From Thermoplasmata archaeon (GTDB taxonomy: Archaea > Thermoplasmatota > Thermoplasmata > Lutacidiplasmatales > UBA184), in NCBI GenBank assembly GCA_030043835.1, contig JASHWY010000068.1:1-7020 (forward strand): a stretch of DNA of 7,020 nucleotides, written 5' to 3'. Shown piece after piece: positions 1 through 6,728 of the stretch; positions within the stretch are counted from its first letter, which is position 1, and every line of letters begins with the position of its first letter. The position numbers and the translations under genes are program-made. The notes under the pieces are model-generated. The model was not told the origin of the DNA. It did not search any database and worked only from the letters and a program-made list of their open reading frames with translations.

Positions 1-1221
1 ATCGCGCGCGCGGCGGAGGAGGACGACGACCCCCTCGCGCTCGCCGAGCGGCACTTCGCCGAGTACCGGGAGTCGATGCGCCGGCTCGGGGTGGGCTCGG
101 TCGACTACTACCCGTTCGCGACGGACTACGTGCCCGAGATCATCGCGCAGGTCGAGGCGCTCCTCGAGCGGGGCTTCGCCTACGTCGCCTCCGACGGTTC
201 CGTCTACTTCGAGGTCGCGAAGTTCCCGGAGTACGGGAAGCTTTCCCGTCAGAAGATCGACGAGCTTCAGCCCGGGGCCCGGGTCGAGGTCGACGACCGC
301 AAGCGCGCTCCCCAGGACTTCGTGCTCTGGAAGGCCGCGACCCCGGGCGAGCCGAGCTGGGAGAGCCCGTGGGGCCCGGGGCGTCCGGGCTGGCACATCG
401 AGGACACGGCGATGACCGTCAAGCTCCTCGGCGCCCGCTACGACCTCCACGGGGGCGGCCTCGACCTGATCTTCCCTCACCACGAGGCCGAGATCGCCAT
501 CGCCGAGGCCGCGACGGGCGAGTCGCCGCTCGTCAACTATTGGATGCACAACGGTCTCGTCACGATGAACGGGGAGAAGATGGCGAAGTCGGTGGGGAAC
601 GTCTCGTCGCTCGAGGGAGCGATCGACCGGTTCGGAGCGATGGTCGTCCGGTTCTATTACCTCAACGCCCATTACCGTAGCCCGCTCGAATTCGACCTCA
701 AGAAGAGCCTCCCCGAGGCGCACGAGGCCTACGCGCGGCTCCGCCAGCCGGCGGACCGGATCGCCTCGCTGCTCGCGGAAGGGGGGGACGATCGCCCCGG
801 TTCCGAGCTCCCCGACCGCCTCGCTCTCGCCGCGGAACTCAAGGTCGAGGAGCTCGACGCCGCGCTCGCGCAAGACTTCAGCACGCGAGAGGCGATCGCC
901 CTCCTCTTCGGTTGGGGTCGGGAGCTCGCGCCAGAGCTCCCTCGCCTCGCGAGCTACTCGGGGGCCGCGCTCGCAACGCTCGATGCGCCCTATGAGTGGG
1001 GGAGAGAGGTCCTCGGCCTCTTCGAACGCGCTACCGGGGGACCTGCCGGCGCGCTCGCGGCCGTCGTTCCCGTCGCGATCTCGGCGCGCGCTCGCGCCCG
1101 TGCTCGAGGGGACTTTGAAGAGGCCGACCGGATCCGCGAGGAGTTGATTGCGGCCGGCGTCGTCCTCGAGGACGACGGGAGCGGTACGCGCTGGCAATTC
1201 GTGGGCCGGGGCGGTTCGTGA
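1..1221 (+). CDS. cysS: Cysteinyl-tRNA synthetase, 3' portion (N-terminus outside window)
   Basis: Cytoplasmic class I aminoacyl-tRNA synthetase that charges tRNA-Cys with cysteine using ATP. The frame is open from base 1, giving 406 residues. Compared with E. coli CysRS (461 aa), roughly 90 N-terminal residues are missing, including the HIGH motif and the first zinc cysteine. The ATG at 76 is internal, because the family match continues upstream of it. Visible landmarks, numbered from base 1, are the GWHIED segment (130-135), HHEAE (160-164), the KMSKS-type loop as KMAKS (193-197), and a C-terminal helical tRNA-binding part ending in VVLEDDGSGTRW. H160 and E164 align with zinc ligands H234 and E238 of E. 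coli, but the position of ligand C209 is Asp (D135). The MDR gene follows after one base, suggesting co-transcription. Identification is secure. Confidence 0.97.
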   Translation: MARAAEEDDDPLALAERHFAEYRESMRRLGVGSVDYYPFATDYVPEIIAQVEALLERGFAYVASDGSVYFEVAKFPEYGKLSRQKIDELQPGARVEVDDRKRAPQDFVLWKAATPGEPSWESPWGPGRPGWHIEDTAMTVKLLGARYDLHGGGLDLIFPHHEAEIAIAEAATGESPLVNYWMHNGLVTMNGEKMAKSVGNVSSLEGAIDRFGAMVVRFYYLNAHYRSPLEFDLKKSLPEAHEAYARLRQPADRIASLLAEGGDDRPGSELPDRLALAAELKVEELDAALAQDFSTREAIALLFGWGRELAPELPRLASYSGAALATLDAPYEWGREVLGLFERATGGPAGALAAVVPVAISARARARARGDFEEADRIREELIAAGVVLEDDGSGTRWQFVGRGGS

Positions 1222-1222
1222 G

Positions 1223-2260
1223 ATGCGCGGATTCGGCTTTGCGGAGCACGGTGGCCTCGATCGGCTCGCCTTTGTGGAGATCGCCGACCCGCTCCCCACT
1301 GCGGGCGAGGTTCGCCTCCGCATGCGCGCGGCCGCGTTCAATCACCTCGACCGGTTCACCCTCGAAGGGATTCCCGGGGTTCCGGTCGAGCGACCCCACG
1401 TCCTGGGCTCCGACGGCTCCGGAATCGTCGATCAGATCGGCGAAGGGGTAAGCGGTCTTCGACCCGGGGACCGGGTGCTCATCAATCCCGCCCTCTGGGA
1501 CGGGACGTGTGAGTTCTGCCGGGCCGGAGAGGAGGCCCTTTGCCGCAACTTTAGGATCGTCGGCGAGCACACCCAGGGCACGGCCGCCCCCTTCCTCGTC
1601 GTGCCCCGGCGGAACGTCCACCCGCTCCCCGACGCCTGGTCGTTCGCTCAGGGGGCTGCCGCGCCTCTCGTCTTCCAAACCGCGTGGAGAGCCCTCACGA
1701 CGATCGGCCACGTCTCCCAGGGAGAGCGGGTGGCGATCGTCGGAGCCGGGGGTGGAGCAACCACCGCGGCGGTCCAGGTCGCGAAGCTGAGGGGGGCCCG
1801 GGTGGTCGTCGCATCCCGGAATCGCACTAAGGAGGAGCGCGCGCGGGCGCTGGGGGCGGACGACTTCGTCGCGTTCGATGACGAGCACCCCCTGGACCGA
1901 GTCTTGTGGCAGTGGAGTGAGAAGCGCGGGGTCGACGTGATCTTCGACTCGGTCGGAGCGCCGACCGTCGCCCGCTCGCTGAAGGCTATCGGCCGGGCCG
2001 GTCGTGTGATCGTGATTGGGGCCACGGCGGGGCCGACCGTGGAGATCGACCTCCGCACCCTCTTCTGGCGGCAGGCTTCGATCCGCGGCAGCACGATGGC
2101 GAACGCGCGCGAGTTTGAGGAGGTCTTGGGTCACCTCGCTGCCGGCCGCCTAACGCCGGTCATCGACTCCGAGCACCCGTTCGAGCGCGCGGCGGACGGG
2201 TTCCGGCGGTTGGAGGCTCCCGACCTGTTCGGAAAGGTCGTCGTCACGGGCATCCCCTAA
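1223..2260 (+). CDS. MDR-family zinc-binding dehydrogenase, NAD(P)-dependent, lacking catalytic zinc ligands
   Basis: A 345-residue medium-chain dehydrogenase/reductase: N-terminal GroES-like domain (about 1-140), Rossmann domain (about 140-290), and a C-terminal return to the first fold. The start at 1223, one base after the cysS stop, gives the usual family opening (MRGFGFAEHGG); the open frame reaches back to an ATG at 1148, but that would add 25 residues encoded inside cysS. The structural zinc lobe is D93-C96-C99-C107, with Asp for the first Cys; Sulfolobus ADH similarly uses Glu there. The catalytic zinc positions are N40 (for Cys in CHSD) and S63 (for His in GHE), so a classical alcohol dehydrogenase activity is unlikely. 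It resembles the Zn_ADH_like1 / quinone-reductase-like subgroup (for example LFWRQASIRGSTM). The nucleotide loop reads GAGGGATT (174-181), with Thr where the last Gly usually lies. Ser-Arg after strand beta-2 (S198-R199) hints at NADPH. Substrate is unknown. Confidence 0.9.
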   Translation: MRGFGFAEHGGLDRLAFVEIADPLPTAGEVRLRMRAAAFNHLDRFTLEGIPGVPVERPHVLGSDGSGIVDQIGEGVSGLRPGDRVLINPALWDGTCEFCRAGEEALCRNFRIVGEHTQGTAAPFLVVPRRNVHPLPDAWSFAQGAAAPLVFQTAWRALTTIGHVSQGERVAIVGAGGGATTAAVQVAKLRGARVVVASRNRTKEERARALGADDFVAFDDEHPLDRVLWQWSEKRGVDVIFDSVGAPTVARSLKAIGRAGRVIVIGATAGPTVEIDLRTLFWRQASIRGSTMANAREFEEVLGHLAAGRLTPVIDSEHPFERAADGFRRLEAPDLFGKVVVTGIP

Positions 2261-2320
2261 CCCCTGACCGGGCTAGGTTTGGCCTCGGCTCGAGCGCTCA
2301 ACCGCCCGCCCCGAAACCCA

Positions 2321-2352
2321 CTCTCCTTTCGAGAGGGGGCCGCTCTCGAAGG
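2321..2352. repeat. Overlapping inverted repeats upstream of the surface-protein promoter
   Basis: The arm CCTTTCGAGAG (2325-2335) pairs with CTCTCGAAGG (2343-2352), leaving one bulged T and a 7-nt loop. The same GAGAG (2331-2335) can instead pair with CTCTC at 2321-2325 across a 5-nt loop, so the two hairpins exclude each other. The element ends 5 nt before the TATA box at 2358. It could be an operator for the downstream gene or the 3' end of the cysS-MDR transcript. No T-rich tract follows, so a terminator role is weakly supported. The rest of the 2261-2365 gap shows only a short GAGCGCTC palindrome at 2292-2299. Confidence 0.45.
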
Positions 2353-2357
2353 CACTG

Positions 2358-2364
2358 TTAAATA
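2358..2364 (+). promoter_or_regulatory. Archaeal TATA box (TTAAATA) for the surface-protein gene
   Basis: This is the only AT-rich stretch in a GC-rich gap. Its centre (2361) lies 29 nt before the GTG at 2390. Archaeal TATA boxes are normally centred about 26-27 nt before the transcription start, so transcription is expected near 2387-2388 and the message would be essentially leaderless. It abuts the ATG at 2366, which would therefore not be in the transcript. No convincing BRE is seen just upstream. Confidence 0.65.
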
Positions 2365-2389
2365 GATGGAAACCGCCTTTCTTTTGGTC

Positions 2390-5300
2390 GTGAACCGTTC
2401 AACGGAGTTTCTGTCTCAGACCGGCGGAACGGAACGACGGGCCCTGGGTCAAGTCCGAGGGGTCTATGCGACCCTGATCGTCCTCGCCATGGTCCTCGGC
2501 AGTATGGGATTCCTCCTTGCGCTCGCCCCGGTCGGCCCTGGAGGCCCAGGGGCGTCCGGCCCGCTAGAACCCTTGGCAGTTCCGCCGACTCACGGAGACC
2601 TCGTAGTCGGGAGCGGTCAAACGTATGTCATCCAATCGACGCCGGGCGTCCACACGTACTACCAGGGCGGCAACATCACCGTCCTGAGCGGCGGGACGCT
2701 GATTGTCGAGAACATCACCCTCTCGTTCGTCGAATACGTCGGGGACAACGGCACGGCCGAGCAGCGCCTCTCCCACATCTACTACTTCGATGACGGGGGC
2801 ACCGTCACCTTCTCTAACGCAACCCTCACGACGGACGTTGAGCTCCTCAATGCCTACGCGAAGCTCAACCTCACCGTCACTGGAACGCTCACCGCGACGC
2901 GGACCACCTTCGCCTTCCCGGGCTGGTTCTTCGTGAGCGGGCCCTCCGCCGACGCGACGCTCAACGACTCCACCATCACCTCGAACCCCGCCGTCGTGGG
3001 ACTGGTCGAGCCTCAAATCATCCTCTCCGACACGTCCTACGCGCCCACCTTGGACGTGGTCGGGGGCGCCAAGCTCAACCTCTTCGGAAGCGAGGTAGAG
3101 AACACCTATGCCGACAACCTGCTCGCCAGCGGCTACCCTGGGCCCACCCCGCTCATCGCGTATAGCCCGCTCCCCTCGCTGACCTCGGCCGGCCTCTCGA
3201 TCCAGCCCCAGGGTCCGAGTGACCCGGCGGCCCTCGTGCAGGACTGGTCGTACCCTTCCGCGACGGCGCTCGTTGGCAACGTGACGGTTCAGTATGCCGA
3301 CACCAACGGTCCGGGCACCGCGACCCAGTCGAACGATACCACCGCCACGCTCGGGGTTGAGTACGGTGGCACCGCCTACCCGCTCGGGACGGTCACCTTC
3401 CTCAACAGCACTGGCCTCGGCTACGACACCCTCCTCCTGACGCCGGCTCTCCTAAGCGCCATCACCGAAGGGGGATTGCTTCAATACCTCAACTTTACCG
3501 GGAGCTTCGACACCACCGCGCAGCTTTTCCTCACGTTCACGGACGTCGTGGGCCCGGCGGTTACCCTCGATCGATTGACGTTCGCGCTCGGGATGAGCGG
3601 ACCGGCCTACAACATCGTTGTCTCGGGTGCGGGGTCCGAGCTTTCGGTCGTCGACTCGATGGTCGACCTCAACTGGAACACGGTCGGTGGAGGCCTCTTC
3701 ACGACCGCGCCCCCGTTCCCCTGGAGCTCGAACAAGCTTGACTTTGCGGACGGAGCCGTAGGATACCTCGCGAACCTGACCACGGGGTCGGCGATCCCGG
3801 GAGTGTTCAGCACGTCCGCGATCCTGGCGGACCCTTTGAGCCAGGTCAACTTCTACCGGTGGGCCCAGTTCAATATCACCAGCGCGAATTCGCAGCCGTT
3901 GGAGGGGGCTCAGGTCTCGGCATTCTACGCCTACAACACGGATCAGTCGAACAATGAGACCACCAGTGCGCTCAACAACATCGCGACGGTCGACCCCGCG
4001 ATGTGGGGCTACCTCCAATACTGGGACACCCAGCGCGGGGTGAGCAGCTGGGGCGTATCGAACGCCGCCGGTGAGGCGTCGATCCTCCTCGCTTCGAGCA
4101 ATTTGACCTACCTTACCTTGCCCGACGGGATCTTCTTGGGAGGATACCACGTCGGAGTTTCGGTCCCCGGATTCACGGTGCCGAGCCACTGGTTCAACTG
4201 GTCGGTGGCCCCCTATCCGACGGGTGTCGCGGCAGGCACCGCCTACTACGATGAGCCCGATTTCGGACCGGCCCAGAGCTTCGCCGGCTACGCTTTCTCG
4301 ATCGCGGTGGCTTCCGCCGCAGGCCCTGGGGTGTCTACCCTTAGCCTCACCCAGCAGTACTACACCACGGGGACGCTGACGTACAGCGGCACGGCGACCG
4401 CTGAGGTCTACGTCTATGCCCTTTCGACCGCGCCGGGCGCTTCCCAGATCCTCGTCGGGGCCGGCTCCGCCGTCGCCGGTAAGCCCTTCACCGTCGCGTG
4501 GACCGTTCCCCTTCCCCTCTCGGGCGGCACTTCGTACACGCTCAGCGTGACCGCGACGGCCAACGGAGCCGTTTCAAAACCGTATGAGATTGCAGGCACC
4601 TACTCGGTCCCATCGTCGACCCCTTCCTCTCCAACGAGCTTCTTCACGCAGAAGCTCCTCGGCCTCCCGATGTGGACGTGGCTCGCGATCGCGGCGGCCA
4701 TCGTGGTCGCGGTCATCGCGGTGCTGCTCGTCTCCCGCCGCACCGCGGCGGGCAAGCTCGTCGAGTGCGGCGAGTGCGGCAACTTGATCCCGGCGGACGC
4801 GACCGTCTGTCCGAAGTGCGGCGCCGAGTTCGAGTCCGACCTCATCCGGTGCAGCCGATGCGCGTCGACGATCCCTGCCGACTCTAAGTTCTGCCCGGAA
4901 TGCTCGGCCCAGCTGTTGGGGAAGCCCGGGGAGGGCGGCGAGGAGGTCGAGCGGCAGGGATACGCTGACTTCACCGAGAAGTACCGCGCGGAAGCGAAGC
5001 GCGAGCTCGGCGACAACTACAACGAAGGGTCGTTCTGGGATTGGTGGAAGCGCCAGCCGACGTACACTTCCTACAGCCAGTGGAAGCTCCAGCAGGGTCA
5101 GGGCGTTGCCAGCCGGGCGGGCATGGCGGCCCCGCCGATGGGGACCGCGACCGCACCCGTCCCCGCTCCCCGGGCGGCCACCCTACCCTCGAGACCGGCG
5201 CCCACCCCACCGAGAGTCGGCGGCGGAGCCGCAGGCATGGGTGCAGCGCCCGCGGCCGCGCCGCCATCCTCCCCCGCCGCGGCCGCCATGACCGCCCCGC

Positions 5301-5413
5301 CCGAGGCCCCGACCGCGGCGCCCGGTGGAGCGCTCAAGCCTTGCCCCAACTGCGGCAACGAGATCCCTCCCGAGTATCTCGTCTGCCCGTTCTGCGGGTC
5401 GGTGACCCAGTAA
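2390..5413 (+). CDS. Large surface-anchored membrane protein with beta-rich ectodomain and three cytoplasmic zinc ribbons
   Basis: I do not recognise a named family. The chosen GTG start gives 1007 residues; an in-frame ATG at 2366 would add eight but overlaps the promoter region. Order of parts: short N-terminus with basic residues; hydrophobic helix (about 25-46), a signal anchor or signal peptide; an ectodomain with beta-helix-like repeats (about 69-235 and 394-430), a segment resembling carboxypeptidase-regulatory/Cna-B folds (about 483-597), and an Ig-like beta region (about 648-743); transmembrane helix (about 762-782) followed by Arg-Arg; zinc ribbons at C793/C796/C807/C810 and C821/C824/C835/C838; an aromatic-rich segment (about 857-902); a Pro/Ala linker (about 906-982); and a third ribbon at C985/C988/C999/C1002. 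All 15 N-x-S/T sequons seen lie between the two helices (N95 to N603), which supports an outside location and N-glycosylation. It appears to have its own promoter. Role is unknown; surface sensing or envelope structure are guesses. Confidence 0.88.
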   Translation: MNRSTEFLSQTGGTERRALGQVRGVYATLIVLAMVLGSMGFLLALAPVGPGGPGASGPLEPLAVPPTHGDLVVGSGQTYVIQSTPGVHTYYQGGNITVLSGGTLIVENITLSFVEYVGDNGTAEQRLSHIYYFDDGGTVTFSNATLTTDVELLNAYAKLNLTVTGTLTATRTTFAFPGWFFVSGPSADATLNDSTITSNPAVVGLVEPQIILSDTSYAPTLDVVGGAKLNLFGSEVENTYADNLLASGYPGPTPLIAYSPLPSLTSAGLSIQPQGPSDPAALVQDWSYPSATALVGNVTVQYADTNGPGTATQSNDTTATLGVEYGGTAYPLGTVTFLNSTGLGYDTLLLTPALLSAITEGGLLQYLNFTGSFDTTAQLFLTFTDVVGPAVTLDRLTFALGMSGPAYNIVVSGAGSELSVVDSMVDLNWNTVGGGLFTTAPPFPWSSNKLDFADGAVGYLANLTTGSAIPGVFSTSAILADPLSQVNFYRWAQFNITSANSQPLEGAQVSAFYAYNTDQSNNETTSALNNIATVDPAMWGYLQYWDTQRGVSSWGVSNAAGEASILLASSNLTYLTLPDGIFLGGYHVGVSVPGFTVPSHWFNWSVAPYPTGVAAGTAYYDEPDFGPAQSFAGYAFSIAVASAAGPGVSTLSLTQQYYTTGTLTYSGTATAEVYVYALSTAPGASQILVGAGSAVAGKPFTVAWTVPLPLSGGTSYTLSVTATANGAVSKPYEIAGTYSVPSSTPSSPTSFFTQKLLGLPMWTWLAIAAAIVVAVIAVLLVSRRTAAGKLVECGECGNLIPADATVCPKCGAEFESDLIRCSRCASTIPADSKFCPECSAQLLGKPGEGGEEVERQGYADFTEKYRAEAKRELGDNYNEGSFWDWWKRQPTYTSYSQWKLQQGQGVASRAGMAAPPMGTATAPVPAPRAATLPSRPAPTPPRVGGGAAGMGAAPAAAPPSSPAAAAMTAPPEAPTAAPGGALKPCPNCGNEIPPEYLVCPFCGSVTQ

Positions 5414-5415
5414 CC

Positions 5416-5448
5416 GGGCGCAAGGGCGCCTAGCGCCCTCTGGCGCCC
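5416..5448. terminator. Nested GC-rich hairpin downstream of the surface-protein gene
   Basis: The inner stem AGGGCGC (5423-5429) / GCGCCCT (5433-5439) is a perfect 7-bp match around a 3-nt loop. An outer stem, GGGCGC (5416-5421) with GCGCCC (5443-5448), encloses it. It begins two bases after the stop codon and is followed by a C-rich pyrimidine run up to about 5457. Position and structure suggest transcript termination or 3'-end protection. Archaeal termination normally relies on T-rich tracts, which are absent here, so the role is uncertain. Confidence 0.4.
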
Positions 5449-5461
5449 CCTTCCCCCGCAG

Positions 5462-5469
5462 CTTTATCC
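5462..5469 (+). promoter_or_regulatory. TATA-like box (CTTTATCC) for ahcY-gcvH
   Basis: This is the least GC-rich spot in the gap before ahcY. Its centre lies about 30 nt before the ATG at 5496, nearly the same spacing as the TATA box at 2358-2364 has to its GTG. That predicts a transcription start at or a few bases before the ATG, so the message should be leaderless or almost so. The match to the TATA consensus is weaker than at 2358. Confidence 0.55.
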
Positions 5470-5495
5470 CGCTCCCGACATCCGACCGGGAAGCG

Positions 5496-6728
5496 ATGCC
5501 GGGCGATCTCCACCGCGGACGGCAGAAGGTCTCCTGGGCGGAGACCCACATGCCGGTCTTGGGCGGGATCCGGCGACGGTTCGAGGTCGAGCGACCGTTT
5601 AAGGGCCTCACGGTGTCGATGGTCCTTCACGTCGAGTCGAAGACGGCGGCGCTCGCCCTCGCGGTCCAGGCCGGCGGCGCCGACGTGCGGCTCGCGGCCG
5701 GTAACCCGCTCTCGACCGACGACGATTCCGTTGCGGCGCTCACAGAGGCCGGCGTCGAGACCCACGCGGTGAAGGGGGAGACCGTCGCGGAGTACCGAAC
5801 CGGGGTGGAGGCGATGCTCGAGGCCGACCCCGACGTCATCGTCGACGACGGAGCGGACCTGGTCGCACTCGTCCACACCCGCCGGCACGACCGCGGTCGG
5901 GTCCGAGGATCGACCGAGGAGACGACGACCGGCGTCACTCGCCTTCGCGCCCTCGAGAAGGCAGGAAAGCTCCTCTTTCCCGCGATCGACGTGAACGACG
6001 CGCCGATGAAGCACCTCTTCGACAACCGTTACGGAACCGGTCAATCCACCGTCGACGGGATCGTGGCCGCGACGAACCTGCTCATCGCCGGAAAGGTCTG
6101 CGTCGTGGCCGGTTACGGCTGGTGCGGGAAGGGGGTCGCCTCCCGGTTGAAAGGGCTCGGCGCCGACGTCGTCGTGACCGAGATCGACCCGATCGCCGCG
6201 CTCGAGGCGCGGATGGATGGCTTTCGCGTGATGCCGATGCTCGATGCGGCGCGGATTGCCGACCTCATCGTTACGGTGACGGGGAGCGTGGGGGTCGTTC
6301 GCGAACCGCACTTTAAGGTCCTCAAGGATGGCTGCCTCCTCGCGAACGCTGGGCATTTCGACGTGGAGATCTCCCGGCCCGACTTGGAAGGAATCTCGGT
6401 GAGCCGTTCCGTCGTTCGGCCCCAGGTCGAGGAGTACCGATTCGCCGACGGACGCCGAGCGTACCTTATCGGCGACGGGCGTCTCGTGAACCTTGCCGCG
6501 GGCCAGGGGCACCCCGTGGAGATCATGGACCTCTCCTTCGCCTTGCAGGCGCTGAGCGTGGAACACCTCGCTCGTCACGGGCTATCGATGGACCGCAAGG
6601 TCCACCCCGTGCCGACCGAGCTCGATCTCGCCGTCGCGAAAGCCGCGATGTCTCCGATGGGAGTCCGGATCGACGATCGGACCGAGGCGCAGGCGCGCTA
6701 CGCGGCGAGCTGGGAAGGGGGAACCTGA
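5496..6728 (+). CDS. ahcY: Adenosylhomocysteinase-family hydrolase (possibly S-inosylhomocysteine-specific)
   Basis: Cytoplasmic NAD-dependent enzyme that cleaves S-adenosylhomocysteine, the product of SAM-dependent methylation, to adenosine and homocysteine. At 410 residues it matches the short archaeal/Thermotoga type, ending near ARYAASW without the longer bacterial/eukaryotic C-terminal tail. The ATG at 5496 fits the family N-terminus (WAETHMPVL) and the promoter spacing. Visible sites: D118 in VDDGAD, TEETTTG (140-146), K172 and D176 in KHLFDNRYGTGQST, NAD loop GYGWCGKG (206-213), H287 in NAGHFD, and H339 in GHP. The substrate-site motif after strand 1 is H45-V-E47-S-K49 (HxExK) rather than the human HxTxE. 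From memory, HxExK has been linked to S-inosylhomocysteine hydrolase of Methanocaldococcus, so the true substrate may be the deaminated form. The stop overlaps the gcvH start, suggesting a two-gene operon. Confidence 0.96.
   Translation: MPGDLHRGRQKVSWAETHMPVLGGIRRRFEVERPFKGLTVSMVLHVESKTAALALAVQAGGADVRLAAGNPLSTDDDSVAALTEAGVETHAVKGETVAEYRTGVEAMLEADPDVIVDDGADLVALVHTRRHDRGRVRGSTEETTTGVTRLRALEKAGKLLFPAIDVNDAPMKHLFDNRYGTGQSTVDGIVAATNLLIAGKVCVVAGYGWCGKGVASRLKGLGADVVVTEIDPIAALEARMDGFRVMPMLDAARIADLIVTVTGSVGVVREPHFKVLKDGCLLANAGHFDVEISRPDLEGISVSRSVVRPQVEEYRFADGRRAYLIGDGRLVNLAAGQGHPVEIMDLSFALQALSVEHLARHGLSMDRKVHPVPTELDLAVAKAAMSPMGVRIDDRTEAQARYAASWEGGT
6715..6722 (+). promoter_or_regulatory. Shine-Dalgarno-like site for gcvH
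   Basis: The purine run AAGGGGGA ends 5 nt before the gcvH ATG, inside the end of ahcY. Unlike the first genes of the two promoter-led units, this internal cistron has a plausible ribosome binding site, as expected where leaderless initiation is impossible. Confidence 0.45.

Noticed and set aside
76..78. ATG at 76 as the cysS start
   Set aside because: The frame is open from base 1 and the residues before it (IARAAEE...) align with internal CysRS sequence, so the gene begins outside the window.
1072..1110. GC-alternating stretch with repeated Ala-Arg codons near the end of cysS, as a possible simple repeat
   Set aside because: It encodes part of the conserved C-terminal helix of CysRS; the repetition follows from codon choice at high GC.
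1148..1222. Upstream ATG extending the MDR protein by 25 residues
   Set aside because: The extension is encoded inside the conserved C-terminus of cysS and lacks family similarity; the ATG at 1223 gives the normal MDR opening.
1031..2134. Long minus-strand open frame (367 codons) opposite cysS and the MDR gene
   Set aside because: It lies antisense to two clear genes, its translation is rich in Arg/Pro/Gly with no recognisable domain, and such open frames are expected opposite GC-rich coding DNA.
5106..5335. Pro/Ala-rich overlapping frames as small separate genes
   Set aside because: They are shadows of the linker of the surface protein; the frame reading into the third zinc ribbon is clearly the real one.
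5430..6578. Long minus-strand open frame (382 codons) opposite ahcY
   Set aside because: It mirrors the codon pattern of ahcY, has no family resemblance, and would run through the promoter region between the surface gene and ahcY.
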